Of a stretch of DNA of 64,000 nucleotides, positions 38,560 through 51,240 are shown piece by piece (the stretch's first letter is position 1; each line of letters opens with the position of its first letter). A model generated the notes under the pieces. It did no database searches. It was given only the letters and a program-made list of their open reading frames with translations, and was not told where the DNA came from. Both the position numbers and the translations under genes were made by a program. The stretch is from Eumeta japonica (lineage: Eukaryota > Arthropoda > Insecta > Lepidoptera > Psychidae), in the NCBI GenBank assembly GCA_005406025.1, contig BGZK01000531.1, positions 124,001 to 188,000 on the forward strand. The letters are read 5' to 3'.

Positions 38560-39636
38560 CTGTAACTTTAAATATATAACGTTAAATATATTTTATTTTT
38601 CGACATAGCCGCCTTTTAGCATAACGCACTTGGCATATATTTTGTCTAAGGTTGAAATTCCTTTCTTAAAAAACTCTTCATCATGTGCACCTAAAAATTG
38701 ATGTAATGGAGCGACTACTGCTTCATCATCTTCGAATTTCTGTTTTTTCAGATATTTTTTCAACATTGAAAATAGATAGAAATCACTAAAGACAAGATCT
38801 GATGAATATGGAGGATTCTCTAATATTTCGAAGCTTGCATCTCGAGTTGCAGCTATAGCAACGGCAGACCTATAAGCTGAGGCATTATGATGGAACTAAA
38901 CAAATTTTGTTAGTTTGCCTCGCAGTTTCTTTCGTATTTTGTTACTTAGTTTTTTTATATGTCCTGCATACAAAGAACCCGTAACAGTAGCTCCACCATC
39001 GAGATATTCTATTTAGACCACACCTTTATGGACAGTAAAGGTGTGGTCTAGACAGAATATCTAGAATATATAAGAAAGAGAGCCCATAATCTTTCCGGCA
39101 GAACGACTCGCCTTAAATTTCTAAGAAGTTGGAGGTGATTGTCTTTTCCAAATCACAGACTGTAATTTTATTTCTGGATCGTAATGGTGAAGGTCCGTTT
39201 CAACCATGATTGTAAATGGAGCCAAAAAACTATCGGGATCTTGTAGTAACAGTTCCAAGGTAACTCGAGAAATGTTCAGCCTCGTTTATGTTTATGCATT
39301 GATAAGCATTATGGGAACTCATAGCGCGGATACATTTTTCACCCCAAACGTTCGTGTAAAACGCTATACAACACTACTAGTCGAAAACTTTATTTCTTCA
39401 GCTATAAAACTTTTCGTGATACGACTGCGAAAACAATTTTTCGACTTTTTTTTTTCATTTCTTCGTTCACTACCATGGTTGGGCAACCCGAGCGAGTTAT
39501 CTTTGGTGGATTTTCTTTTGCGTTTAAATTCGGCGCACCAACGGACAACTGTAGAATGCGGTGGAGAATTTATTCCTAAAGTATCCAGTAACGCTTGATT
39601 AACTTGTTCTGTAGTGAATTTTTCAGGTACAGACAT
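38560..39636 (-). pseudogene. Mariner transposase pseudogene
   Basis: The N-terminus (39636-39364) begins MSVPEKFTTEQVNQALLDTL and contains VVRWCAEFKRKRKSTKDN, matching the mariner paired-type DNA-binding region. Later sequence in broken frames gives HHYDPEIKLQS, EYLDGGATVTGSLYAGHIKK, PYSSDLVFSDFYLF and GGYVEK, the usual C-terminal landmarks. The first catalytic Asp (normally in GDE(S/T)W) is replaced (VETDLHHYD), the second (DNA motif) is gone (FHHNASAYR, preceded by a stop), and only the third (SSDL) remains. Clearly inactive. A local inverted duplication disrupts the middle. Confidence 0.85.
39003..39061. repeat. Perfect-stem inverted repeat inside the mariner
   Basis: TAGACCACACCTTTA (39014-39028) and its exact complement (39036-39050) flank a 7-base loop, and GATATTCT/AGAATATC extend the pairing outside. 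One arm is the normal transposase sequence encoding KGVV; the other is an inverted duplicate. Confidence 0.9.
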
Positions 39637-40329
39637 TTAATAACCACACTCAATTCAATTTATTCCATTTTTAATGTACGCTAAACAGACGGTAAACAAA
39701 AAACTTCTAAAAATCTAATCAACATTCCAGCTTTACCATTCAGTATTTACTTTTTTAGTTTCAAAAAGTTTATTCCTCATTCTGACTTTATAGTGAACAC
39801 CCCTCGTAAATTTAACGACACGATGAAACATAACTTACTCATAAATAAACTTTTAACACCTTTTTTAATGCAGGGAGGGAAAAATAGAAGAGTTTGACGT
39901 TATTTGTATCAGTTTGATCTTATTTGATTTTGAACTGTGGAGTTTTGTTTTTGATTTTAAATAGTAATTAGATAGTATTTCAAATAGAAATCGTCATAAG
40001 GTTATTTAAATATCCCCCGTCTTAATTCAAAATTTACTGTATCCGAATATTGTAAAAAAATTACACAAAAATACGATTCGACTTTTACTCAAAATTCTAA
40101 TATTTACAAGATAATTCATTTGTTCCATTATTTTTCATTAAGAAATTAGCGTCATATGACTCCATTAAATGGTTACTTATATTAATGTGTAACATGCAAG
40201 GGGTAGAAAATTCGCTTCCCACTTAAAAATACCCCAAAAAGAATTGAACCCTTGATGTACCAATTCTGACACTTTTCTGCTCGCTGTTGAATAAATCTAC
40301 AGTAAAATATTTTCCAACCACCGGTCATA

Positions 40330-40740
40330 AAATGAGTGACGTCATCAAGCGTTATTGCGGTATCGGCACTCGTTATCGCTCGCATTCGCGCCGGTCACGC
40401 ATTCGAAACGGAAGTTAGGCCAGCGGCCAGCGCCGACTTCGGGGTGTTTTGGCGTCGGGCCTGCGGTCTGCGCGCGCGCGTCTATTTCGGAATGAATGGG
40501 CACGCGTCCGATGGTCGTGTTTGTACACATTTTCCTGGAGCCGATGCCAGAGCGTCGTCGTCGGATCTGTCCGACGGGCGGCGCATTGGCGGTCACGACT
40601 CCGGTAGTTTTGGCCGGGGGGCGCGGGTGGCGCGGCGGGCGAGCGCAACTTGTCGTTGGCAACGCGGCGGACGGCCGGCTGCCAACGCGGCGCTACTCCG
40701 CCATTGCTGTGTCAGGCGCGCATGTAACCGTTTTTGAATT
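40330..40740. promoter_or_regulatory. GC/CpG-rich island in the large intron
   Basis: About 410 bp of GC-rich sequence with long ORFs on both strands that share third positions, so ORF length is not evidence of coding. It lies 1.1 kb downstream of exon a in gene direction. Candidate promoter or unlinked exon. Confidence 0.35.
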
Positions 40741-41846
40741 ACAGTGTCTCGGATTGTATAAGACAGTCGTTCGTACGATTTGCGTTTCCCAAAATAGAAC
40801 TGATATCGCCCTAGTGCTCGTCACCCCACCGTTATCGCTTCGGCTGTTATTGTAAAATTCCATTTATCATTTATACGTATTGAGTATGGAAAAAATTATT
40901 ACTTTCCGATTATTATCTTATCGTTTTCATTAAAATTTTTCTTATTCAAGGATATGATACCCACAACGATTGCATATAATAATAACGTTTAACTAGTCTC
41001 CATCACACCTTATCATATCTATTTCATCTTTATCACCTACAACTGTACCGTAACTGTACCACTTTAGTACGCTAGTAGCAGTCGGTTTTTTACATTCATA
41101 AAACTTATTTGAAAACAGATGTTCTCCCGCCTCGTAGCGATTGTCGAATATTTTAACATAATGATCGATTCAAAACCTGCATATAAAAGAACTGCATATC
41201 AAATCGAAACATTAAAATGCCTCGTATGTTTTGACAAAATGTACCTAGCTTTCTTCTTTTAAGCACATGCATAAATAATATTACGTATTCATATATATAA
41301 ATATGATGCAGTGTTTTCGCATTAAGATTACATTGCTTCTAGAACGCAACTTGCGGTCATTTGTTTCAGCAAATACGTATAAATAACTAGTCGTTTCCTG
41401 CTCGCTTCGCTAAACGTAATAACAATTTAACCACAAAATATACTTATTTTGTGACTTAACAGTGATTGTCACACATCCTGTTCCATCGCAGCCGACTTTT
41501 ATTCCAACGATGTTCATTTTTCCGGTGCTTATACAATTAGCGCGAAAATTCCTTGTTGTGTTCCAAAAGATAATCCACCTCTACGCAAAATTTGATTACA
41601 ATCCCTTCAGCCGTTTCGAAGATCAAACCAAATAAACGGGCCGTGTAACACTCATTTTTATTACATGCATAGACAATTTTTGCATAAGACACATGTCAAT
41701 ATACAGATCTCATACGCGACAATCTACTTCCCCTATTGTCTCCACCGGTTACATTTATATGTCGTGATTAGATTTAATCCGTTTTAAAACGCCGCATCCA
41801 TTACGTCGTCGAGCGCGAGATGTGCGTCGTCATTAGTTAGACTTAC

Positions 41847-41897
41847 TGATGTCGGTGACGTCGTTCCACTTCATCACGACGTCTGTGCAGAGTTCAC
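41847..41897 (-). CDS. Internal coding exon (exon a) of an unrecognised minus-strand gene
   Basis: This 51-bp exon reads GELCTDVVMKWNDVTDI when the first two bases complete a Gly, Ser, Arg or Cys codon. On the minus strand it is preceded by a pyrimidine-rich acceptor ending tttatgttgcag and followed by a consensus donor gtaagt (complement of 41841-41846). One other frame carries an early stop and another opens with one, so the reading is well constrained. It ends after one base of a codon (phase 1), which is the phase required by the next exon at 24666-24775: the spliced codon is AGT (Ser). The upstream exon was not found. The peptide is too short for family assignment. A chance splice-flanked 51-mer is possible, but matching phase and two good sites make it likely real. 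Confidence 0.62.
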
Positions 41898-41899
41898 CT

Positions 41900-44150
41900 G
41901 CAACATAAATATATTTCTGGTCGGTACGTGATCGTATGCATGTGCAATACATTCTATATTCATATTGATGATTATAGAATGTGAATATCTGAAACCATAC
42001 AAAGTAAATTTTCCTTTGTCTTCGGATTATTTTTAATCCATTGCTTTTATTATATACGTATAACTACTACTACGTTCGTATATTTCGAGAAATTTATTTT
42101 GATATCGGTAAATCTGATATAGAAACAATAAACTAACATCAGTTTTTATATCAATTCATATACATATATTTTTACACACACGCATATATAACATAACATT
42201 ATATATATATAACACGGAAATTAATAATAGTAAAATTATTGTATAATGAATACCGCATAAAGTTTTTTGCCTTTTAGGGTACCGCGGCGAAAGGCAACAG
42301 ACAAAATCCTTATAGTTGTTTAAATATGCGTTAACTCATAACAGTCCGTTCATATATTGACACTTCTTATGATTTCGTCAATTTTTACCAACACTAATGA
42401 CACTGTACAGGCAGTCGCCTTATGTAAACCGCCATGTAATTTGGTAATTAAATTACAAAAAAAAATGAGGATGGCCTTGCACACATAAAATGAAAGGATG
42501 AAAAATTTTTCTCTAGATTCCAGAATCTTTAAATTTAAATAGAAAATAAAAAAATCACAATAATAAACTTTTATAAGTAGTTCCAACGAAAATTGGAATT
42601 TCAAGTTTTTTAGATATGCATAATTTACAATCGTGAATGGCAACACCATTCACCGGCCCATTATGGACATGCATTTGGATTTTAGTACAATAAGTTCCTA
42701 CCATTCATGCATATGTCTATTAATGACGATATTATTTTAGATTTTTTTTTTCTAACGAGTGTTGTAATCGAATTTTAGCCAGACTATCACTTAGGGTGGA
42801 TTTTCTTTACATGGAAATTTTATTAGGGTATTCATTTTAAAGGATATGACATACTATTAGGTATCCTAAGTGCTAGGTGACCTAGTTAATAATATCACCA
42901 CTCTAAATTACAAGAAATCGTAACGCTGCTTACATAGCGTACATATTATTTATAAAAAATTGCGTTTCGCCGATTTTCTAGCGAAAACAGCTATTACATA
43001 AAATAAAAAAGTTTTATTGGCATTTTAAAACGATTTTCTACACGATCCCTTATGACTTGTTTACTAAGTTCGCCTTGAAGTAAAAATATCATTATTCAGT
43101 GGCAAACAGCAAAAACGTTGGACAAAGATTGAGAACTTTTTCTCCGCTAAACAGAACTCAAATTCTTTAAATAACACAACTTTTTTAACAATCCTCGTTC
43201 ATATAGCAGTTTTGGAGACTCGACGAGTTATGGTCTATCGGAAGAAACGGACCCAGCGACAGGTGTCGCTGCCATAATCTGCATGCACCACCGGCCGAAA
43301 GTCATAAAACCGGTTGAGCTTTCGTCACACGAGTTAGGTCCGAAAGTTCGGACTAACTTTTATGCCTCGATACCGTCTCATTAACAATAACGTGACACAC
43401 GTATTACGTGTTATGGAACTTTTGTAATGTGTTTTCTCCTAAACAATCATGAAATAACGTCTTCGTAGGTGTACGTATTATTCAATAAGGTTATCAGTTG
43501 AGATTATTATAATTAGGGTTTTACTTTAAATTAGGTAGTCATTAGGCGAGCAGCGCGCGGTTACGCCTGGGCGGGTCAGGTCAATTGCCTTTTAGCACAG
43601 CGCCTTATCGATTGAAGTCTCGTAATAGGGCTCTCGCGTTTTTGCGTTTGTTTGTTTGTTTGTTTATTTAATTTTTTACGGGTCACTTTTTCGACCCCTG
43701 CTTCTTTCGGACATTCACAAAGTCTGGAGATGTCACTTCCAAACATGTTATCATACGGCAGACGTAAACGCGTGTTGCACTTAGAACGCTACGAAACGAG
43801 GTGAAGGGAACGGGTTTATGATGTACCGCAGCAGTCTCCTTTAGATGCTGTTTAATGCAATTTCTCGACATCGTTTTAAATTCATGAGACAATCAAGAAA
43901 ACGGTCGGGTATATTTTAATCCAGTTTTCGCAGATACATTCGACCGAGTGAGGATGACCCGTTAATCTATGAATTTTGCATTGCATTGCAAAAACATGTC
44001 CAGGTTAGACGATGAAGATATCGGCCAAATAGAGAAAAAAAGTAATAATATCGACGCGAATGTATTCGCAGGCGGTCGCTAGTGCACACTTGGTGTTAAG
44101 GTGGCTGAAATAACGTGTCTCAGATTATCTAATAAAGTCTTTTTTAGTAA
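41900..44150. other. AT-rich DNA upstream of exon a
   Basis: No gene or repeat family recognised; TA-rich stretch at 42180-42215. Confidence 0.5.
43644..43668. repeat. (GTTT)n microsatellite
   Basis: Run of GTTT units. A related ACAA run lies at 16350-16378. Confidence 0.9.
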
Positions 44151-44154
44151 ACTA

Positions 44155-44183
44155 ATCATCATCATCATCATCATCATCATCAC
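44155..44183. repeat. (ATC)n microsatellite
   Basis: About nine ATC units. Confidence 0.95.
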
Positions 44184-44489
44184 TCAACCTTCACCCAGTC
44201 GCAATGACTGAAAGGGACACGTCCCGATACACCGAAGGGAGCGTAATTATAGGAGGGAGTTAATTATAGATTCTAGCTTGGATTAGGAGTGACGGGAGTG
44301 TAGAGCCAGCCGGTATTCGTCCAAACATTAAACAGAAACTGGATTCGGGATAGGTAATAGAATAAATATAGTGGGGAGGGTATGTTCTTTCTGTTTCTCT
44401 TTCGTTCCTTTGCTTGGTGCAGGCTTTGACGTTCATTTCTGAGAGTTGGAACAGTTCATCTGCAGCCTTTCTAATTTCTACTGTACTCT

Positions 44490-45040
44490 GTGCTAATGTT
44501 GTTTATTCTTCTCGGTTCCTGTTGTAAAACCTATTGTATTATTTAATTCGGAAAGATAAGTGAATGCGTTCCTATTCAAAAGCGGAGGCGTAGGCAAATC
44601 ATAATTGTCACAAAAGTTTAAGCAGGCGATCGATGGCACGAAGGCGTCGTCCACACAGTGCATCCCCCTAACGTGCAATCGTACTGCACAAACATCGACA
44701 TTCGGCTCCTTATCGGCGATTGCATAGAATCGGAACGTCGACTCCGATATGGATTCGGTTAGCGACGCGGGCGCCACAAGTGGCATATGGTAAAAAACGA
44801 GGCGTTCGCGTGGCAAACGTGCTCGGCCGTTTAGAGATTGCGTTAATGCCTGCCTACATCTAGAATGCAGGCGGCGCGGCGGGCGGCGGCGCGGGCGCGG
44901 GGGGCGCAGCGAAGGAGTTCGTTCAACTTTGAACCGATAGCGGCGGCGGGCCGGACCGAGCGCAGCCGACCGGCGGCGGCCGCGGCCGAAACGCGCTCCG
45001 CTCTTAGCGTGCACACGTTGTGCGTTTGTCGACCACATGT
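44490..45040. promoter_or_regulatory. GC island with a 181-codon minus-strand ORF, unresolved
   Basis: The GC-rich half (44860-45010) stays open in several frames. The minus ORF 45038-44493 begins MWSTNAQRVHAKSGARF, becomes Arg/Pro-rich and ends in AT-rich sequence (FTTGTEKNKQH). A second minus frame reads KLNELLRCAPRARAAARRA to a possible donor (gtaggc). No family match or convincing splice pair. It lies upstream of exon a, so it may be a promoter or 5' exon of that gene. Confidence 0.3.
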
Positions 45041-46240
45041 TGCAACATTCTACTATTATAAATTAACACTTGAATAACACACGTGAACAAATTCCAAAAA
45101 CTTGTAAGTAGCTTGTGCGCATGAACGGTTTCTCTCCCGGTTTTTATGGGGCATCATCGGTGAATTGAATGTGATGTGACTTGAAACCGAATACAGGTTT
45201 CGGAATCTCCGTTTTGAATTAATAAAGTTGATCAAAAAACAAGGTACAAGAAATCTGATTCATGATATTAACTACAATAATTTTAATGATTACTAAAGAT
45301 AAGGTTCGACATAAGCAGTTCATTAATTTAGAAATACCGCTGATTGTAAATGATTCGAAAGTAGAACCACGTGGGGCAGAAAAAAAAATGTCATAAAAAT
45401 AGATAATGCAATTTGTGCAGATATCGCCTCTCGTTTTGTCCGTACTCATATATAGTACCGAATTAAATACAAATAAATACTTTTACAACGTTGTTATTTC
45501 TTGCGGTCGCCGCCGCATGATACCATCGGCCGTGTGATGTAAGATTATCATCGAAAGAGAATCGGTATTGTCATGAGATCACACGCTCAACGGCCGACGT
45601 ACGGTTAAAATCGTAACGGGAATTTTCGAAAATTGTTCAGACCAGAATCTTATAATTAAACGTATTTAGCAAAAATATATTTAATTTATTATTTCCGAAG
45701 AAATGTTACCAAAATGGCGTACATCTCATAAGTTACTGTCTTCTCGAACAGAAAATGTTAAGATAATAAAAATGATTAAGCGAACGGCGTTACGACCTGT
45801 CATTTTTTATGCATCGATTGATTGTATCGTCTAAACTCATTCCACGTATGTCGTTAATTTTAAATTATATTCACAAATATTGTTTGTACTAATATTGTAT
45901 TTTTTAATAAGCTCACTCCTATTTCCCAGAGAGGTAGACAGAGACTACGGATTTCTGGATTATAAAATATGAGAAAGTGTTTGTTGGTTTTTGTTTTTTT
46001 TTTTGAGAACAAAGGATTGATATGAATTTATGTGCCAAGGAGTGACCTAAGATACTTTTCATCCCAAAAAATCGACAATTTTTTTGAATTGTAATTATAA
46101 ATATGTACCTAACGCTGAAATTAGTAAGCCGATCTGCATAAAATTTTGTTTGTGGATTGATTTAATATTGAAATGGCTCTTTAATATGCTTTTAACCGTG
46201 TCAAACTGCATCGTTCCGGTGCGATTCAAACTTAATACAA
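45040..46240. other. AT-rich noncoding DNA
   Basis: Nothing recognised. Confidence 0.5.
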
Positions 46241-46244
46241 ATTT

Positions 46245-46612
46245 GTGACGCCTGAACGAATATCGATCGAATCCCGTGTTTGGGCGATAGAGTGGAACTG
46301 TGAACGGAAAAGAAAGCGGAACCGGAATCTAGAGAGGAACTGTGATCGAAACGAAGAGCGGAACAGGATCAGAATCAAAAGCGGGATCTGCATCAAACGA
46401 AAACGGGACCAAGATCGAAATTGGGAGTAAAACCGGTTAAAAATCGAGAGCGAGACCGGGATAGGAATCAAGAGCAGGAATGAATGAGGAAAGATAGAAA
46501 TCGGGATCAGGTTAAGTTAGTTTGGCACTTGGAATAAAATGACATGGCTGTAAAAAATTAAAGAATTCATTCAATTTTTACGCAGGCGGACCCGTGGGCG
46601 AAAGCCAGCAAG
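46245..46612 (+). repeat. Degenerate GAATCGAGAGCGGGATC repeat with GCGGGCGAAAGC-like tail
   Basis: The plus strand is a purine-rich series of degenerate units (AGCGGAACCGGAATC, AGCGGGATCTGCATC, GAGCGAGACCGGGATAGG) and, about 90 bp on, GGCGGACCCGTGGGCGAAAG then CCAGCAAG, a decayed Helitron-like end. Same architecture as 57590-57965 in the opposite orientation. The FRSR-repeat ORF on the minus strand is a by-product. Confidence 0.6.
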
Positions 46613-46614
46613 AA

Positions 46615-49600
46615 TCACTTGAATATAAGTAGGAAGTATGTGCAAATCAACAAAATTAAGCGTCATATGGGATGCGTTAATGGCACCTTAATTTTCAATT
46701 TCGTTTACTTACTAATCCAGTGTACTCTATCACTTGTCAAATAAGCCTCCTTCTCGATTATTATACCGTAGATAAATTTCCTGTTATTTCCTCCCGAGTT
46801 ACATCGAGATATAAAAAAATACAATGCAATGCTGACAATCACAATCAGCTTATTCTTTATAACAGAGATAACAACAACAAAAAAAAAAGTACAAGTCACT
46901 TAGAGCTCACAATGAATACATAAAAAAGTACAAACGGTAAAAGGTAAACTTTAAATGCACGCGTAGCCAACTCACGCGCAGTCGCGGCGGGAGGGATTTA
47001 TAAATTCTGAACACTTTTCGTGAACTGCCGTTAGGGTGCTCGGAATAATTTTACGCTATTCACCGCCAACGAGACTCCGGACTCCCACAAATGAATGTCT
47101 ACCCCACTCCTCGGTCACGCAACGGCTCCGGTCCGAAATGAATTGATATTTATTACGGTGAAATTTGAATCGTCGCTCGATTTTTGCGTCGAGGGATTAT
47201 TTATTGCACGTGTTTATTGTATTTCAGATAAGAACAATAATATATGCAGTGATGTTGTTTAATCTTATCGCGCTGTGACATAAAACAGGTATTTTTCCAT
47301 TGGATATTATCGGTCGGAGTGTTTGTCGAATTAAATTTTTTTTTAATGCGAAAACGTAAACACTTAATCTGTTTCGCGAGACAAAAATAACGGTATTTGT
47401 TTGAAAACTCTAAAAGTGCACGCCTCGGATGTTTCATTTTCGACACAAAAAAATTAATAAATAATAAAGAGAAGAAGTCATCGTTTCGATTGATTAATAA
47501 AGTTTTTAATTATGAATTTGAATAAAAAACAAAATCTCACACCACAGGAAAACCACTAATCATAATGCGTTATCTCATACATCGTATTTCCCATAAACGT
47601 AGGTATTGTCATAAATAAACAATAAGGAATACACCATTGATATTCAATTAGCTATAATTACGGAAACCGGATAAACAAATTCAGTGTAACAAAAACGATA
47701 CAAATATAACTTATTACTGAAGTAAATATGAGGAACATGTAAAAAGATGTATAGGTTAATCACGTAAAAGAAACGAGATTTTGTGCTCAAAATTCAAATA
47801 CCTAAATTGTAATTATGACTGGGACTTGATTTTAATATCTTTTTAACGATTTTGAAAAAGCTCATGGAAGACAAGATTTTTTCCAAAAAACAAATACTGC
47901 GTTTATCATTTTGCAACTTACTCTTTCTGTACTTCACAATTTAAATAACAGCGACAGAAACGAACTTACAGTTCGATGTTCTCGCGCTTCCTTTACACGA
48001 GTAGCGCCAAACGCCATTACAACTAAAAAGTTACGGACGACATGGATTCCAAATAAAAAAAAAAATATTGCCGATTGAATGACTGCGTAAACTCCGAGAC
48101 TGGACGTGTCGCGGTCACAAAGGGCCGCCGAGTAGTTTTTGCGGCTCAGCGCCTTGCACGGCGGCCGGCGGCCCATTCACCGCCCGCTCCCGTATTCCGG
48201 GCGGCGCTCGCGTCGACTTTTCCCCGAAGGATGGCATCAATTAAACCGCGCCAGATTTGGTATAGCATCGCAAAGCATCGTTTTTGCCAAATAAAAGCTT
48301 CGCGGCGGAAATGATAATTAACGAGGAGCCTCCGAAATTTGACAGAAAAAAAATTTATAATCTTATATATCGCAATTCCCCTTCCCCTTCCGTGTACTCA
48401 GAATTAAAAGTATGTTTAGTTTCCGTAAGAATTTCATTCGGAACGTGTACAAAAATTATAGTGATATTTGACCGATATTATATTCCCATAGACATCTTAA
48501 TACGTGTAATCAATTTGTCTATATTCCGATACGGACTGACGACTGGTGACTTTCATAGTTAACGTTTGTTTGTTTGCGTACTACGAGCACATGGACATAG
48601 AACACACATTATACTGTATTGGCATTATGATCCAACTGGGATTAAGAGCAAATAACATATAAACGTTTTTTTCAAGAAATAAAACTTCTTTGATACGTCA
48701 GACCAATCTATACGATATAAGCCACTACTACAGTAGTGAAAACAATGGGTATGAAACTCAGGTTTTCTATTGATTACGCAATGTACAATTACAATTGATT
48801 ATATATATATATATACATATTAGCTGCTTTTCTTATTAACTTTATTAACGCATTTTCGAATCGCTAACTACGAAACCGACGGAACTCTCAGGTCGTTCCT
48901 CAAGAACGCTTTTATCGAGATATAAAATATTTTAAAAGTTGCACCAAAATTTCAAATTTTCTATGCCAAAGTGTGTCAAAATCTTCTTATTATTTAGTTT
49001 TCCCTGATTTGTGAACATAAGGACGGGCAAACAGAAGAAAATTCGAATTGCTGTTTTGTTTTTACACGCTAACGAGTTGTTTAACTTAATCACAATTTTC
49101 AAAAAAAAATATCCAAAATAATATTAACTATTATTATTGTATTCCATTACAAAAAATCTAAGCAAGTTGTTGGATCCGATTGGTAAATTTTGTTAGATTG
49201 TCAAAACTACATAAAAACTTAATTCGTCCATATTCAATCCGCATAATGTAAAATTATACAAAAAAAAAATCAATTGTGAGACCGATTTACTCACTGAGAA
49301 TTTCGCATAATATACAATATTTAAATAGTTAATAAGAAATTTACATTTTCCATCTCTTTCAAAACTGTAACCTTGTTCTAAAACTTTGTTTTCTTTTCTA
49401 TACTACTACAATTTTATCGGACCTTTTATGATCAGAAATTTTTGATTGAAATGCAAACTTCAGAGATATTAAAGAACAATATTGCATTTTTCATTTTAAA
49501 TAAATATATGAAATCAACGCGATTGAGGATCGGAAGTTACATTTTCTTCATTTTTAAATGATGCCCTTTAATTTTGACGATACCAGAGGGCGTTTCCTTC

Positions 49601-49826
49601 ACGTTTGGTGTGATATGAAAACTAAAGAAAACAGTTGCGCATGCAGCGCCGCACACACGTGACAGAAGTGAAACTTCTTAAATAATAACTCATTACGTAT
49701 ACAAACAATGAATCACAGGACAAAAACGTACAAAACGTAAATACGTAATCACAAAACACAATGATAAATACTAATTACACAACGCGCCGTACCTCACCTT
49801 TTCATATATATATATATATATATATA
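46615..49826. other. Noncoding DNA with a small GC island at 48080-48250
   Basis: The GC island shows ORFs on both strands without splice or domain support. TA tracts at 48800 and 49805-49826; the latter is the retrotransposon target. Confidence 0.5.
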
Positions 49827-50223
49827 TGTAATATGTCAGTTGGTAATGGAGTAAAAACACCAATTGATTTATCTAAAATAGAAAAGTTTATTTTAAATAA
49901 ACAAATTATAGCACGTAAATTAATTGAACATAAATATTCACATATTGTATAACCGATCAGGTTATAACTACTAACCTAAAATAGAAAAATCGACAATTAA
50001 GGTTTTACTTCCAATATTTTAGTAGATCGACGATGTATTACTTTAGTTAATTATACTAGTTATTTTAGTAAGTTTACTTTAACAAATATCTCAAAGACTA
50101 ATTAAATTAATAAAAGTTAAATAATTTCACGAGCAGTTTTATAATTCTCTCTCATGAATCCCGTCTGTCAATGTCATTCATCGTGTACAACGTCATTCTC
50201 TTAGGTAGCGTTCAAAGCTTACA
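49827..50223 (-). repeat. 3' LTR of the gypsy-type element
   Basis: A 397-bp copy of the 5' LTR, immediately preceded by TATA from a TA microsatellite and followed on the plus strand by the polypurine tract complement. Confidence 0.95.
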
Positions 50224-50232
50224 TCTCCCCTC
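50224..50232 (-). other. Polypurine tract of the LTR element
   Basis: The minus strand reads GAGGGGAGA directly against the TG of the 3' LTR, the expected primer site for plus-strand DNA synthesis in LTR elements. Confidence 0.8.
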
Positions 50233-50289
50233 AAAATTTGAAAATTAACTGAGGTTAATTTCAGTAATCAAATTGGGGAATGAGCTTTG

Positions 50290-51240
50290 TCACATGGTAC
50301 AATTCAAGGACTTTTTTTTCTTCCCAGTGTTGATTTTACATAGTGAATCTGATATCATTTCTTCGATTTCAAAAGGGCCAATTCTTATTTCATCCATTTT
50401 AGATCTGTTTAATTTATTACAGTCCATTATGTAAACCATATCGCCTTTTTGAAACTTGTAATCTATTCTATTTTTGTCAAAGATGGCCTTGTTCAATTCA
50501 TGTGATTTTTTTGATCTTAGAAATGCTGTAAGTCGGTCTTTTTCCAGTTCCCCTGGTTTCACTTGTTTTATCTTTAGGTCCATTGGTAGTACATCGGTTG
50601 GTTCTCCACTTAACAGATATAGAGGCGAATAACCTGTCACTGTGTGGTTTGTTGAGTTATAGGCTTTAACGCAATCCATTGCCACGGTTGTCCAAGCTGT
50701 TCTCTTTTTTTTTTTGCTATTCAAGGCACATCTAATCCTATTTACCAGTGTCTGGTTCAACCTCTCATTTATACCATTTGAAAAAGGAGAATCCACTGCT
50801 GTAAAAATTAAATTAATAGAGTGATCTTTTAAATATTTTTTAAACTCTTTTGAATTCAGTGCTGGATATTGATCGAGAGCAATATCTCAACTTCATTGTC
50901 CTTGATTACTTGATCTACCAGTTTTATAAAATCCTTAGTCAATTGTGTCTTTGAGCATGAAATGTAAGCATAACGTGTGAAATGATCTATTAACAAGTGT
51001 AGATACCTTTTGAGGACCTGTTGCCACCAAATCCTCCTACTGTGTCTATGGACATGATTTGGAATGGTTTTCTGCAGGTCCTAATTGTGACATAAGTCCA
51101 TAATTTCTATTAAGTCTTAATTTGTTTTTATACAGATTTCACATTGACGGCAAATCAATTTTATATTATCTAGAAGGTTCGGTGATGTGTAAAAGGTCTT
51201 ATTTTTGACTCAATCTGATTTATACCCACATGACACAAAT
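50290..51240 (-). pseudogene. Integrase region of pol, frame-broken
   Basis: The HHCC zinc-binding motif is split: HEHLCHVGINQIES lies at the end of the RNase H ORF and CRQCEICIK in another frame. Catalytic motifs IMSIDTVGGFGG (first Asp), LDQYPALNS (second Asp) and NGINERLNQ (Glu at residue 11 of the 168-aa ORF 50796-50290) are all present, so the DDE triad survives while the frame is broken at least three times. An A-run slip lies near 51122. The C-terminal ORF ends shortly before the polypurine tract. Confidence 0.88.

Larger units (their letters stand above)
38521..39806 (-). mobile_element. Mariner-family DNA transposon, decayed
   Basis: A 1286-bp element, normal mariner length. Terminal inverted repeats match at 25 of 31 positions (both ends start CGAGGG and both carry AGAATGAG). 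TA follows the right end (39807-39808); the left flank is TG, probably a mutated TA. The interior encodes a degraded transposase on the minus strand. Confidence 0.85.

Noticed and set aside
40336..40737. 133-codon plus ORF in the GC island
   Set aside because: Opposite-strand ORFs of similar length share the region and the peptide is Arg/Ala-rich with no motif.
44493..45038. 181-codon minus ORF as a confirmed protein-coding gene
   Set aside because: Long mainly because GC-rich DNA lacks stops; the second half is AT-rich with no domain, and plus-strand ORFs overlap. Kept only as an unresolved island.
46232..46471. FRSR-repeat minus ORF as an Arg/Ser-rich protein
   Set aside because: It is a translation of a degenerate nucleotide repeat found at several other places.
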